From: Polaribacter sp. SA4-10
Lineage (GTDB): Bacteria; Bacteroidota; Bacteroidia; Flavobacteriales; Flavobacteriaceae
Assembly (NCBI GenBank): GCA_949519155.1
Contig: CATIQU010000035.1
Coordinates: forward strand, 248,001-312,000
Length of the DNA stretch: 64,000 nucleotides
Direction: 5' to 3'
Notes under the pieces: generated by a model
Database searches by the model: none
What the model was told of the DNA's origin: nothing
What the model saw: only the letters and a program-made list of their open reading frames with translations
Part shown: positions 1-7,528 of the stretch, piece by piece
Layout of the letters: each line of letters opens with the position of its first letter
How positions within the stretch are numbered: position 1 is the stretch's first letter
Position numbers and translations under genes: made by a program

Positions 1-2701
1 TATTTTCTTTTTTCTTTTGTATCGCTTTCTTTAAAAGGGCTTCTTTTTTATTCTCTTTACTGGGAAGCGCTAACTCAGAAGGATTTTGAACAGAAGCTAC
101 ATCCATTGGTAACGTTTCTTCGATAACCTCTTTTTCTATCACTTCCATATTATCAGATGAAGGTTCTTCTGGTTCATCAAAGGGCAATGACTCCAATAAA
201 TTTACCTGCTTAATTTTATTGGTGGTCAATTGATTTCCTTGTGCTTTGATTCCTTTGATAGAAATAAAAGTTTCAAAATTGATGGTTTGATTTTCAATAT
301 TTCTTTTGGAATACACAATTTCTGCCATCGGCCTGTAATCTGTCGCCACAATTTCTAGTTGCGATTTCGGATGATCGCCAAAAAGAGTTTCTTCTTTGTC
401 AGTGGTTTCCATTAAAAAACGTTTGATGTAATAACGCTCTTTCTCTCCATCAAAATAAATTGCAGAAATGGGTTTGTTTGGTTTCCATTTTTCCAACACA
501 ATCATATCATTTTCAAAATGCATGGCCAAATCTGGTTTTACCGCTTTTGCTTTTCCACTTTGTGAAATGATTAACAACTTGTCTTCTGCTTTAAATTCTC
601 CTAAAAGATCTCCTCTATCGTCTACATTTAAACGTTGTACAGCTTCATCAAACCATATTTTACGTGGTTTTAAGGTAGAAACTCCTGCTGATTTAAAATC
701 GATAGATTTGATAGTGTATTTGGTAATTGTGTTTCCTCTTACTGCCCTACCTTTTACACCAAGGTCTGCAAAATCAAGATCCCACTTCAGCTTCTTAACA
801 CTTCCAACAGCTCTTAAATTTACGGTAACTAGTTCCGCCTCTCCGTTTGGATTTGCTGTAAAATACAACACTTTAGAACCTTTATTTTCATTGGTTAAAT
901 CGTACTCTTTATCTCGCGTAACCGAAGTAACATTAAAACGCTTCATATAAGAAGGGCCTTTTGCACCATCTCGATACATAAAATTATAAACCGTTCGTTT
1001 GTCTTTCTTTTTAAAAATGGCGACATGAATAATGTCTTTTCCAACAAAGATTTTTGAATCTATTTTGGTCACCATCATTTTACCGTCTTTTCTAAAAACA
1101 ATCACATCATCGATGTCCGAACAATCCGTTACAAATTCATCTCTTTTTAGTGAAGTACCAATAAAACCTTCTTCTCTATTTACATAAAGCTTGGCGTTGT
1201 TCATGGCTACCTTAGAGGCAACGATATCATCAAATATTCTAATGTCTGTTTTGCGTTCTTTTCCTTTTCCGTAGGTTTCTTTTAAACGCTTAAAGTAATC
1301 GATTGCAAATACAATTAAGTTGGCTAAATGCCCTTTTACAACAGCAATCTTATCTTCTAAACCTTGTATAAATTGTTTGGCTTTGTCGATATCAAATTTT
1401 GATATTTTCTTGATTCTAATTTCTGTCAAACGAACAATATCTTCCTCTGTGATTGCACGTTTTAAATGTTTTATATGTGGCTTTAATCCAGCATCAATTG
1501 CTTGGATAACGCCTTCCCAAGTTTCTTGGTCTTCAATATCTCGATAGATTCTGTTTTCAATAAAAATACGTTCCAAAGAAGAAAAATGCCATTGTTCTTC
1601 CAATTCGTTTAATTGAATCTCTAATTCCTTTTTCAACAAGTCCACCGTTAAATCTGTAGAATGTTTTAACATTTCGGTAACGCCTACAAAAACGGGTTTG
1701 TTATCTTCAATAGTACAACACAAGGGTGAAATAGAATTTTCACAATTTGTAAATGCATACAGCGCATCAATGGTTTTATCTGGCGAAACATTTGGAGGTA
1801 AATGCACTAATATTTCTACTTCTGCAGCAGTGTTATCTTCTATTTTTTTAATTTTTATTTTACCTTTTTCATTGGCTTTTATAATACTGTCAATAAGTGT
1901 TGTAGTCGTCGTTCCAAAAGGAATTTCATTGATAACCAATGTCTTTTTGTCCAATTGAGCAATTTTTGCTCGAACACGCACTTTTCCACCGCGTTTTCCG
2001 TCATTATAATTGGTGAAATCTGCAATTCCGCCCGTTAAAAAATCGGGTAAAATAGTAAAACTTCTTCCTTTTAAATACTTGATGGAAGCATCTATGAGTT
2101 CAATAAAGTTATGAGGAAGGATTTTGGTGGATAATCCGACTGCAATCCCCTCTGCTCCTTGTGCCAATAGTAATGGGAATTTTACCGGCAAATCTATCGG
2201 TTCTTTTCTTCTCCCATCATACGACATTTTCCAATCTGTAGTTTTCGGATTAAAAACAACATCCAAAGCAAATTTTGACAAACGAGCTTCAATATATCGA
2301 GAGGCTGCTGCACGATCTCCTGTAAGAATATTCCCCCAGTTACCTTGCATGTCAATCAGCAATTCTTTTTGACCAATTTGCACCATAGCATCTGCAATGG
2401 AAGCGTCTCCATGCGGGTGATATTGCATGGTATGCCCAACTATGTTCGCTACTTTGTTGTAACGGCCATCGTCCAAGTCTTTCATAGAATGCATAATTCT
2501 ACGCTGCACTGGTTTTAATCCATCTTCTAAGGACGGAACCGCTCTTTCTAAAATTACATACGAAGCATAATCTAGAAACCACTCTTTGTACATCCCTGTG
2601 ACTTTGGTGATGGTTTCAACGGGTTCAGCATGATGATCAAGCCCCCCTGTTTGATTCTTTAATTCTTCTTGGTGTTCGTTGTCGTTTATTTCTTCACTCA
2701 T
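1..2701 (-). CDS. parC: DNA topoisomerase IV subunit A (partial, 3' end beyond window)
   Basis: Breakage-reunion subunit of topoisomerase IV, which with ParE decatenates replicated chromosomes. The frame is open from an ATG at 2699-2701 (MSEEINDNEHQEE) to the window edge with no stop, which is why the ORF track omits it. About 900 codons are present, close to the full length of flavobacterial ParC, so only a few residues should be missing. Visible motifs are PVQRRIMHSM, YHPHGDASIADAMV (quinolone-resistance region) and GDRAAASRYIEARLS, where Tyr136 is the catalytic tyrosine. A beta-pinwheel C-terminal half follows, ending in a charged Lys/Glu-rich tail (KKAIQKKKEN). GyrA is the alternative, but the partner parE lies just upstream on the same strand and the long acidic/basic tail fits flavobacterial ParC. 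The antisense ORFs at 468-2372 are shadows of this gene. Confidence 0.93.
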   Translation of the reverse strand, partial: MSEEINDNEHQEELKNQTGGLDHHAEPVETITKVTGMYKEWFLDYASYVILERAVPSLEDGLKPVQRRIMHSMKDLDDGRYNKVANIVGHTMQYHPHGDASIADAMVQIGQKELLIDMQGNWGNILTGDRAAASRYIEARLSKFALDVVFNPKTTDWKMSYDGRRKEPIDLPVKFPLLLAQGAEGIAVGLSTKILPHNFIELIDASIKYLKGRSFTILPDFLTGGIADFTNYNDGKRGGKVRVRAKIAQLDKKTLVINEIPFGTTTTTLIDSIIKANEKGKIKIKKIEDNTAAEVEILVHLPPNVSPDKTIDALYAFTNCENSISPLCCTIEDNKPVFVGVTEMLKHSTDLTVDLLKKELEIQLNELEEQWHFSSLERIFIENRIYRDIEDQETWEGVIQAIDAGLKPHIKHLKRAITEEDIVRLTEIRIKKISKFDIDKAKQFIQGLEDKIAVVKGHLANLIVFAIDYFKRLKETYGKGKERKTDIRIFDDIVASKVAMNNAKLYVNREEGFIGTSLKRDEFVTDCSDIDDVIVFRKDGKMMVTKIDSKIFVGKDIIHVAIFKKKDKRTVYNFMYRDGAKGPSYMKRFNVTSVTRDKEYDLTNENKGSKVLYFTANPNGEAELVTVNLRAVGSVKKLKWDLDFADLGVKGRAVRGNTITKYTIKSIDFKSAGVSTLKPRKIWFDEAVQRLNVDDRGDLLGEFKAEDKLLIISQSGKAKAVKPDLAMHFENDMIVLEKWKPNKPISAIYFDGEKERYYIKRFLMETTDKEETLFGDHPKSQLEIVATDYRPMAEIVYSKRNIENQTINFETFISIKGIKAQGNQLTTNKIKQVNLLESLPFDEPEEPSSDNMEVIEKEVIEETLPMDVASVQNPSELALPSKENKKEALLKKAIQKKKEN

Positions 2702-2744
2702 TTAAAAAAACGTTTATTCGTTTAATTGTATAATTATTTATTTT

Positions 2745-2830
2745 GGGCGTTCCCTAAAAAGGTCGGACTTTCCGTTCTATCTTTTTATGAAAATAAAAAG
2801 GATGCCACTTCAATCCCTAATGCAGGCGTA
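2745..2830. repeat. Intergenic repeat-like element with central A/T hairpin (GGGCGTT...TCCCTAATGC)
   Basis: An element of about 86 bp between parC and the ORF6N pseudogene. Seen directly: it opens with GGGCGTTCCC, contains GGTCGGACTTTCCG, then a hairpin (ATCTTTTTAT, GAAA loop, ATAAAAAGGAT with one bulged G) and closes with TTCAATCCCTAATGC. From memory, sequences of this form recur in intergenic regions of Flavobacteriia, often near small mobile genes, but I cannot check that here and no second full copy occurs in this window. The 60-aa plus-strand ORF reported across it is not protein-like and was not called. Confidence 0.45.
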
Positions 2831-2838
2831 CTTGCCAA

Positions 2839-3370
2839 CTATTTTCTATATCCAATTTTTATTCTTTCGTTCTTAGTCTCTTTCTTTTCAATCAACTCAT
2901 CCAAGTAAAAAACACCAATTCTATATTCCTACTTTGATTGGTTACTTTTTTTTTGATTTCCTCTATTTCTAATCGCAAACTTAAATTATCAGTTAATAAT
3001 TCTCGCATTTTTGTAAAAACTCTAATGATTCTAATATTTACAGCAATTGCTCTATCGCTTCTTAACACACAAGAAAGCATTGCTAATCCTTGCTCTGTGA
3101 ATACCATTGGCACGTAACGTAAACCCATATTTTCTGAATTGGAGGTGCCAAATTGACGCCTCCAATTTAGAAGCTCTTCTTTTGACAATTCAAACATGAA
3201 GTATTCAGGAAAACGTTCGATATTTCTACGAACCTGTCTTTTAATAATTTCGTTTCCACTTGATATAATTCCGCCAAGTCTCTATCTAACATTACTTTTT
3301 GATTCCGAATCAAATAGATTTTATTCGTGATAATTTCATCTGGAATTAATAAGCTTTCTTCTTCTTTCAT
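2839..3370 (-). pseudogene. ORF6N (KilA-N-like) domain protein, two frameshifts
   Basis: ORF6N is a DNA-binding domain common in phage and mobile genes. The start is ATG at 3370. The first frame reads IPDEIITNKIYLIRNQKVML and DRDLAELYQVETKLLK, the normal start of the family. At about 3251 the expected continuation KRQVRRNIERFPEYFMFELS lies one frame over, explained by one missing A in an A-run. It continues with NMGLRYVPMVFTEQGLAML and RAIAVNIRIIRVFTKMREL. Near 2907 a second one-base loss in a T-run diverts the end to VFFTWMS; restoring it gives YLDELIEKKETKNERIKIGY and then TAG at 2839-2841. Repaired length is about 176 residues. The track lists the pieces as 3167-3370 and 2892-3197. Either a decayed gene or homopolymer sequencing errors; no canonical slippery heptamer was found. 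Confidence 0.8.
3137..3167. promoter_or_regulatory. 31-bp dyad inside the ORF6N coding sequence
   Basis: Plus strand: AATTGGAGG, three bases, CAA-A-TTG, three bases, CCTCCAATT. The 9-bp outer arms are perfect and an inner CAA/TTG pair flanks the central base. On the minus strand it encodes NWRRQFGTSN of the ORF6N protein. Its core (GAGG-N3-CAA-N-TTG-N3-CCTC) is the same as that of the dyad upstream of the gene start. An operator role is inference. Confidence 0.5.
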
Positions 3371-3380
3371 TTTTTATAAT

Positions 3381-3407
3381 CTTGAGGTCACAATTTGCAT
3401 CCTCAAG
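3381..3407. promoter_or_regulatory. 27-bp dyad upstream of the ORF6N gene, candidate autoregulatory site
   Basis: Plus strand: CTTGAGG, TCA, CAA-T-TTG, CAT, CCTCAAG. It has 7-bp perfect outer arms and an inner CAA/TTG pair, with the same spacing as the internal dyad at 3137-3167. It sits 11 bp upstream of the ORF6N ATG and downstream of the parE stop. Read on the minus strand it translates as NLRMQIVTSRL then stop, resembling the protein segment encoded by the internal dyad. It could also form an RNA hairpin, but no T-run follows on the minus strand, so it is not a typical terminator for parE. Confidence 0.5.
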
Positions 3408-3450
3408 TTGATTTTCCTTTTTCGAAATTACGCTTAATTATATTTCTTTT

Positions 3451-5310
3451 CTAACCTTCATCCTCAATAGTATCCAACTCTACTTTTAAATTCTCGATGA
3501 TAAATTTCTGTCTATCTGGAGTGTTTTTACCCATGTAGAATTGCAACATTTCTTCGATTGACATTTCTTTGTCTAACATTACTGGATCTAATCGGATATC
3601 ATCTCCAATAAAATGAACAAACTCATTCGGTGAAATCTCCCCCAAACCTTTAAATCGAGTTATTTCTGGCTTTCCTCTTAACTTTTCAATGGCAGTTCGT
3701 TTTTCTTCGTCAGAATAACAGTAAAATGTTTCTTTCTTATTTCGAACTCGAAACAAAGGCGTTTCTAAAATATACAAATGCCCTTCTTTGATTAGTTCTG
3801 GAAAAAATTGCAAGAAAAAAGTAATTAACAATAAGCGAATATGCATTCCATCAACATCAGCATCCGTAGCAATAACAATATTGTTATAACGTAAATCTTC
3901 TAATCCGTCCTCAATATTCAGTGCAGCTTGTAATAAATTAAATTCTTCGTTTTCATACACAATTTTCTTACTCAATCCGTAAGAATTTAAAGGCTTTCCT
4001 TTTAAACTAAAAACGGCTTGTGTGTTTACATTTCTCGATTTGGTAATGGAACCTGAGGCAGAGTCTCCCTCAGTAATAAATAAGGTAGATTCTAAGTAGT
4101 TTTCTTTTTTAATATCTCCTAAATGGACTCTACAATCACGTAATTTTTTATTATGCAAACTCGATTTCTTGGCTCTATCTCTTGCGAGTTTTCGAATTCC
4201 TGAAAGTTCTTTTCGTTCTTTTTCTGCTTGGATTATCTTCTTTTGAAGTTTCTCTGCTACATTTGCGTTTTTATGCAAATAATTGTCAAGCTGTGTTTTT
4301 ACAAAATCGTTGATATAAGATCTTACTGTTGATAAGTCCCCTCCCATTTCTGTAGAACCCAACTTCGTTTTAGTCTGACTTTCAAAAATTGGTTCCATCA
4401 CTTTGATAGCAATGGCAGAAATGATTGATTTTCGCACATCTGATGCTTCAAAGTTTTTCCCGTAAAACTCTCGAATTGTTTTTACAATGGCTTCTCTAAA
4501 TGCAGATTGATGCGTTCCTCCCTGTGTGGTATATTGTCCGTTAACAAACGAATGGTATTCTTCTGAATATTGTGTTTTACTGTGTGTAATAGCAACTTCG
4601 ATATCATTTCCTTTTAGATGAATTATTGGATACAACATATCACTTTGATTGTTGTTGTCTTCTAATAAATCTTTTAAGCCGTTTTCTGAAAAGAATTTTT
4701 CTCCGTTAAAAATAATGGTCAATCCTGGATTTAAATACACATAATACTTTAACATTTTTGCTACATACTCATTTCTGTATTTATAGTTTTTAAAAATAGC
4801 TTCATCTGGAATAAATGAAACTTTAGTTCCTTTTCTTCGAGAAGTTTCTTCTAAGAACTCTTGGTCTGTCAGATTTCCTTGACTGAACTCTGCCGAAGCA
4901 GATTTTCCATCCCTGGAAGATTCTACTCTAAAAAAAGAAGACAATGCATTTACCGCTTTGGTACCAACACCGTTTAAACCTACCGATTTTTTAAAGGCTT
5001 TCGAATCGTATTTTCCACCAGTATTCATTTTAGAAACCACATCAACAACCTTTCCTAAAGGAATTCCTCGACCATAATCACGCACAGTAACTTTACTTCC
5101 TTGAATAGAAATTTCAATAGTTTTTCCTGCTCCCATGACATATTCGTCAATGGAATTATCTAAGACTTCTTTTACCAAAATATAGATACCGTCATCTGCA
5201 GAAGAGCCATCGCCCAACTTACCGATGTACATTCCCGGACGCATTCTTATATGCTCTTTCCAATCTAATGACCGAATATTATCTTCTGTATATTTTGTTT
5301 CTTGACTCAT
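3451..5310 (-). CDS. parE: DNA topoisomerase IV subunit B
   Basis: ATPase subunit of topoisomerase IV. At 619 residues it is normal for the Bacteroidota type IIA B subunit. The N-terminal GHKL ATPase domain has [25 protein letters not shown] (catalytic Glu and Mg-binding Asn) and YGRGIPLG. A transducer domain follows with [16 protein letters not shown]. The C-terminal TOPRIM domain has [11 protein letters not shown] and [15 protein letters not shown]. GyrB would be longer and next to other genes; pairing with parC downstream supports ParE. In relatives parE and parC are usually adjacent (recalled, not checked), so the ORF6N module between them looks like an insertion. Confidence 0.93.
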   Translation of the reverse strand: MSQETKYTEDNIRSLDWKEHIRMRPGMYIGKLGDGSSADDGIYILVKEVLDNSIDEYVMGAGKTIEISIQGSKVTVRDYGRGIPLGKVVDVVSKMNTGGKYDSKAFKKSVGLNGVGTKAVNALSSFFRVESSRDGKSASAEFSQGNLTDQEFLEETSRRKGTKVSFIPDEAIFKNYKYRNEYVAKMLKYYVYLNPGLTIIFNGEKFFSENGLKDLLEDNNNQSDMLYPIIHLKGNDIEVAITHSKTQYSEEYHSFVNGQYTTQGGTHQSAFREAIVKTIREFYGKNFEASDVRKSIISAIAIKVMEPIFESQTKTKLGSTEMGGDLSTVRSYINDFVKTQLDNYLHKNANVAEKLQKKIIQAEKERKELSGIRKLARDRAKKSSLHNKKLRDCRVHLGDIKKENYLESTLFITEGDSASGSITKSRNVNTQAVFSLKGKPLNSYGLSKKIVYENEEFNLLQAALNIEDGLEDLRYNNIVIATDADVDGMHIRLLLITFFLQFFPELIKEGHLYILETPLFRVRNKKETFYCYSDEEKRTAIEKLRGKPEITRFKGLGEISPNEFVHFIGDDIRLDPVMLDKEMSIEEMLQFYMGKNTPDRQKFIIENLKVELDTIEDEG

Positions 5311-5345
5311 AAAATAGCTTACTACAATTAAGTGTGAAGTGATAG

Positions 5346-5376
5346 CTAAAATAAGATTTAACCTAGAAAAACAAAA
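5346..5376 (-). promoter_or_regulatory. Possible parE promoter
   Basis: On the minus strand TTTTG (5372-5376) is followed after 18 bp by TATTTTAG (5346-5353), a near match to the Bacteroidota -33/-7 pair with an imperfect -7. It lies about 36 bp upstream of the parE ATG. The rest of the parE-lysA gap (5311-5600) is A/T-rich and shows no clear lysA promoter, terminator or ORF. Confidence 0.3.
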
Positions 5377-5600
5377 TGCCTTTGTTAATTAGTTATCAAC
5401 AGGATTTCAACGAAGATTTGAAAGTACTTTTAGTCTTCTTTTCACAGAATTCACACGGTTCTAAAAATAAAAAAAACAGCCTTTAAAAAAACGTATTTAA
5501 CGTAAAAATCACAATAAAAAACAATTTGTTATATTTTTAAACAAATAATGCCATCTCTTGTAATTTGGCTAGTTTTACAGCAAAATAAAACTATACATTC

Positions 5601-6845
5601 GTGGAAAGAACACAACTTTTAGCATTGGCAAACAAATACGGGAGTCCGTTATATGTTTATGATACCGATAAAATTGAATCACAGTACAACAGATTGACAA
5701 ATGCTTTTAGCAGCGTAAAAAGCTTAAAATTAAATTATGCAGTAAAAGCGCTTTCAAACATCAATATATTAAAATTCTTCAAGAATATTGGTGCTGGTTT
5801 AGATACAGTTTCAATACAGGAAGTACAATTAGGATTGACCACAGGAATAGACCCTAAAAAAATTATTTTCACCCCCAATGGTGTTTCTTTAAAAGAAATT
5901 GAAGAAGTTGCAAAATTAGGCGTTCAAATTAATATTGACAACCTATCCATTTTAGAATTATTTGGTCAAAAACATCCAGAAATCCCAGTTTGTATTCGCA
6001 TCAACCCACACATTATGGCAGGGGGGAATTCTAAAATTTCTGTGGGACATATCGATTCTAAATTTGGGATATCTATTCATCAAGTACCACACATTAAACG
6101 TGTTGTAGAAAATACAGGTATGAATATCAATGGAATTCACATGCATACAGGGTCTGATATTTTAGACATCGATACTTTTTTGCGTGCAACAGAAATTTTA
6201 TTTGATGTTGCTAAACAGTTTGACAACATCGATTTTATTGATTTCGGAAGTGGATTCAAAGTACCTTATAAAGAAGGAGATATTTCGACAGATATAGAAC
6301 AATTAGGATTACAATTATCAGAACGATTTAATGCGTTTTGTTTAGAATATGGTAAAGAAATTACCCTCATGTTTGAACCAGGTAAATTTTTAGTTTCCGA
6401 TGCAGGCGTATTTTTAGCAAAAGTAAATGTTGTCAAACAAACCACTTCCACTGTTTTTGCACATGTAGATTCTGGTTTCAACCATTTGGTAAGACCCATG
6501 ATGTATGACTCCTATCACCACATTACCAACATTTCAAATCCAGCAGGAAGAGATCGTTATTACTCAGTTGTAGGCTACATTTGTGAGACCGACACTTTTG
6601 GTTCTAACAGAAGAATTCCAGAAATCTCTGAAGAAGATGTCTTGTGTTTTCATAATACTGGTGCTTATTGTTTCTCTATGGCATCCAACTACAATTCTCG
6701 GTATTTACCCGCAGAAGTAATGGTACATCAAGGAAAAGATTATCTAATTAGAAAAAGACAAACCATTGAAGACATTTTACACAATCAAGAAATTGTTTCC
6801 TTTGATTATATTGAAGAAAATAAAACGGTAGCCATTAAAGCTTAA
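5601..6845 (+). CDS. lysA: Diaminopimelate decarboxylase
   Basis: PLP enzyme that decarboxylates meso-diaminopimelate to lysine, the last step of lysine synthesis. Fold type III: an alanine-racemase-like barrel then a beta domain, 414 residues. The PLP lysine is Lys49 in LNYAVKALSN. Other motifs are HMHTGSD, DFGSGFKVPY, FEPGKFL, CETDTFGSNR (cofactor/substrate cysteine) and GAYCFSMASNYNSR. The start is GTG at 5601, since ERTQLLALANKYGSPLYVYD matches the usual N-terminus and no in-frame ATG lies nearby. It is monocistronic, ended by the terminator at 6866. The antisense ORFs inside it are shadows. Confidence 0.93.
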   Translation: MERTQLLALANKYGSPLYVYDTDKIESQYNRLTNAFSSVKSLKLNYAVKALSNINILKFFKNIGAGLDTVSIQEVQLGLTTGIDPKKIIFTPNGVSLKEIEEVAKLGVQINIDNLSILELFGQKHPEIPVCIRINPHIMAGGNSKISVGHIDSKFGISIHQVPHIKRVVENTGMNINGIHMHTGSDILDIDTFLRATEILFDVAKQFDNIDFIDFGSGFKVPYKEGDISTDIEQLGLQLSERFNAFCLEYGKEITLMFEPGKFLVSDAGVFLAKVNVVKQTTSTVFAHVDSGFNHLVRPMMYDSYHHITNISNPAGRDRYYSVVGYICETDTFGSNRRIPEISEEDVLCFHNTGAYCFSMASNYNSRYLPAEVMVHQGKDYLIRKRQTIEDILHNQEIVSFDYIEENKTVAIKA

Positions 6846-6865
6846 AAAGAATTACTTAAATTGTA

Positions 6866-6909
6866 CCACAAATTCACAACGCTTAATTTTGTGAATTTGT
6901 GGTTTTTTT
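6866..6909 (+). terminator. Rho-independent terminator of lysA
   Basis: A perfect 14-bp inverted repeat (CCACAAATTCACAA / TTGTGAATTTGTGG) with a 9-base loop and a run of seven T. It ends 23 bp before the GNAT gene start. Confidence 0.9.
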
Positions 6910-6932
6910 ATAACTTTTAACCCTTTTGTTCA

Positions 6933-7445
6933 ATGAAAATTCAACTTTCTACAATTAATGAAATTCCAGAGATCATCGAAATTATTGAGGATGCGAAAGC
7001 TTATTTGGCTTCTTTAAAAATTGAGCAATGGCAAAATGGATATCCAAATGTAACACAAGTTGAACACGATATTTTAAAAGGAGAAAGTTACGTGATGCTT
7101 AATGTTGAAAATCAAGTGATCGCAACTTCAATGTTTACTACAAAAAAAGAACCAACCTATAAAATCATTGAAGGAAATTGGCAAATTAATGAGACCAAAC
7201 CATACGGAGTTATCCATAGAATGGCTATTAAAAAGGAATTTCGAAAATTAGGTTTAGCAACGCTTTTATTCAATGAATTTCATCAACAACTAAAAATCAA
7301 AAACATACAAAGCTTAAAGATTGACACGCATGAAGAAAATCTTGGAATGCAAGCACTCATTAAAAAAATAGGCTATCAATATTGTGGTATTATCTACACC
7401 AGTTATGGTGCAAAAAGACTAGCTTTTGAGAAAGTAATTCAGTAA
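6933..7445 (+). CDS. GNAT family N-acetyltransferase
   Basis: Cytoplasmic acetyl-CoA-dependent acyltransferase of 170 residues, single GNAT domain. The acetyl-CoA binding motif A is visible as IHRMAIKKEFRKLGLATLLF (residues about 94-113), with RKLGLA serving as the R/Q-x-x-G-x-A pyrophosphate loop. The N-terminal half (INEIPEIIEIIEDAKAYLAS) is the usual first helix pair. The substrate cannot be told from sequence; small molecules or protein N-termini are possible. The gene is flanked by terminators on both sides and so probably has its own transcript. Confidence 0.8.
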   Translation: MKIQLSTINEIPEIIEIIEDAKAYLASLKIEQWQNGYPNVTQVEHDILKGESYVMLNVENQVIATSMFTTKKEPTYKIIEGNWQINETKPYGVIHRMAIKKEFRKLGLATLLFNEFHQQLKIKNIQSLKIDTHEENLGMQALIKKIGYQYCGIIYTSYGAKRLAFEKVIQ

Positions 7446-7471
7446 TAATTCAATTTTAAAAATATGTTAGC

Positions 7472-7509
7472 AACCTCATAAGTTCAATTTTATGGGGTTT
7501 ATTTTTTCC
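7472..7509 (+). terminator. Terminator after the GNAT gene
   Basis: The stem AACCTCATAA / TTATGGGGTT (one G-T pair) with a short loop is followed by TATTTTTT. It lies between the GNAT stop (7445) and tex (7529). Confidence 0.65.
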
Positions 7510-7528
7510 TTAATTTGAAAACAAAAAA

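Noticed and set aside
468-2372. Plus-strand ORFs at 468-950, 1320-1547, 1698-1958 and 2124-2372
   Set aside because: All are antisense shadows of parC, whose frame is fully open and carries family motifs.
2726-2908. 60-aa plus-strand ORF
   Set aside because: It covers the intergenic repeat and the ORF6N 3' end; no protein-like pattern.
3240-3265. Programmed -1 frameshift in the ORF6N gene
   Set aside because: The A-run allows an A-site slip, but the P-site codon does not re-pair and there is a second, unrelated shift.
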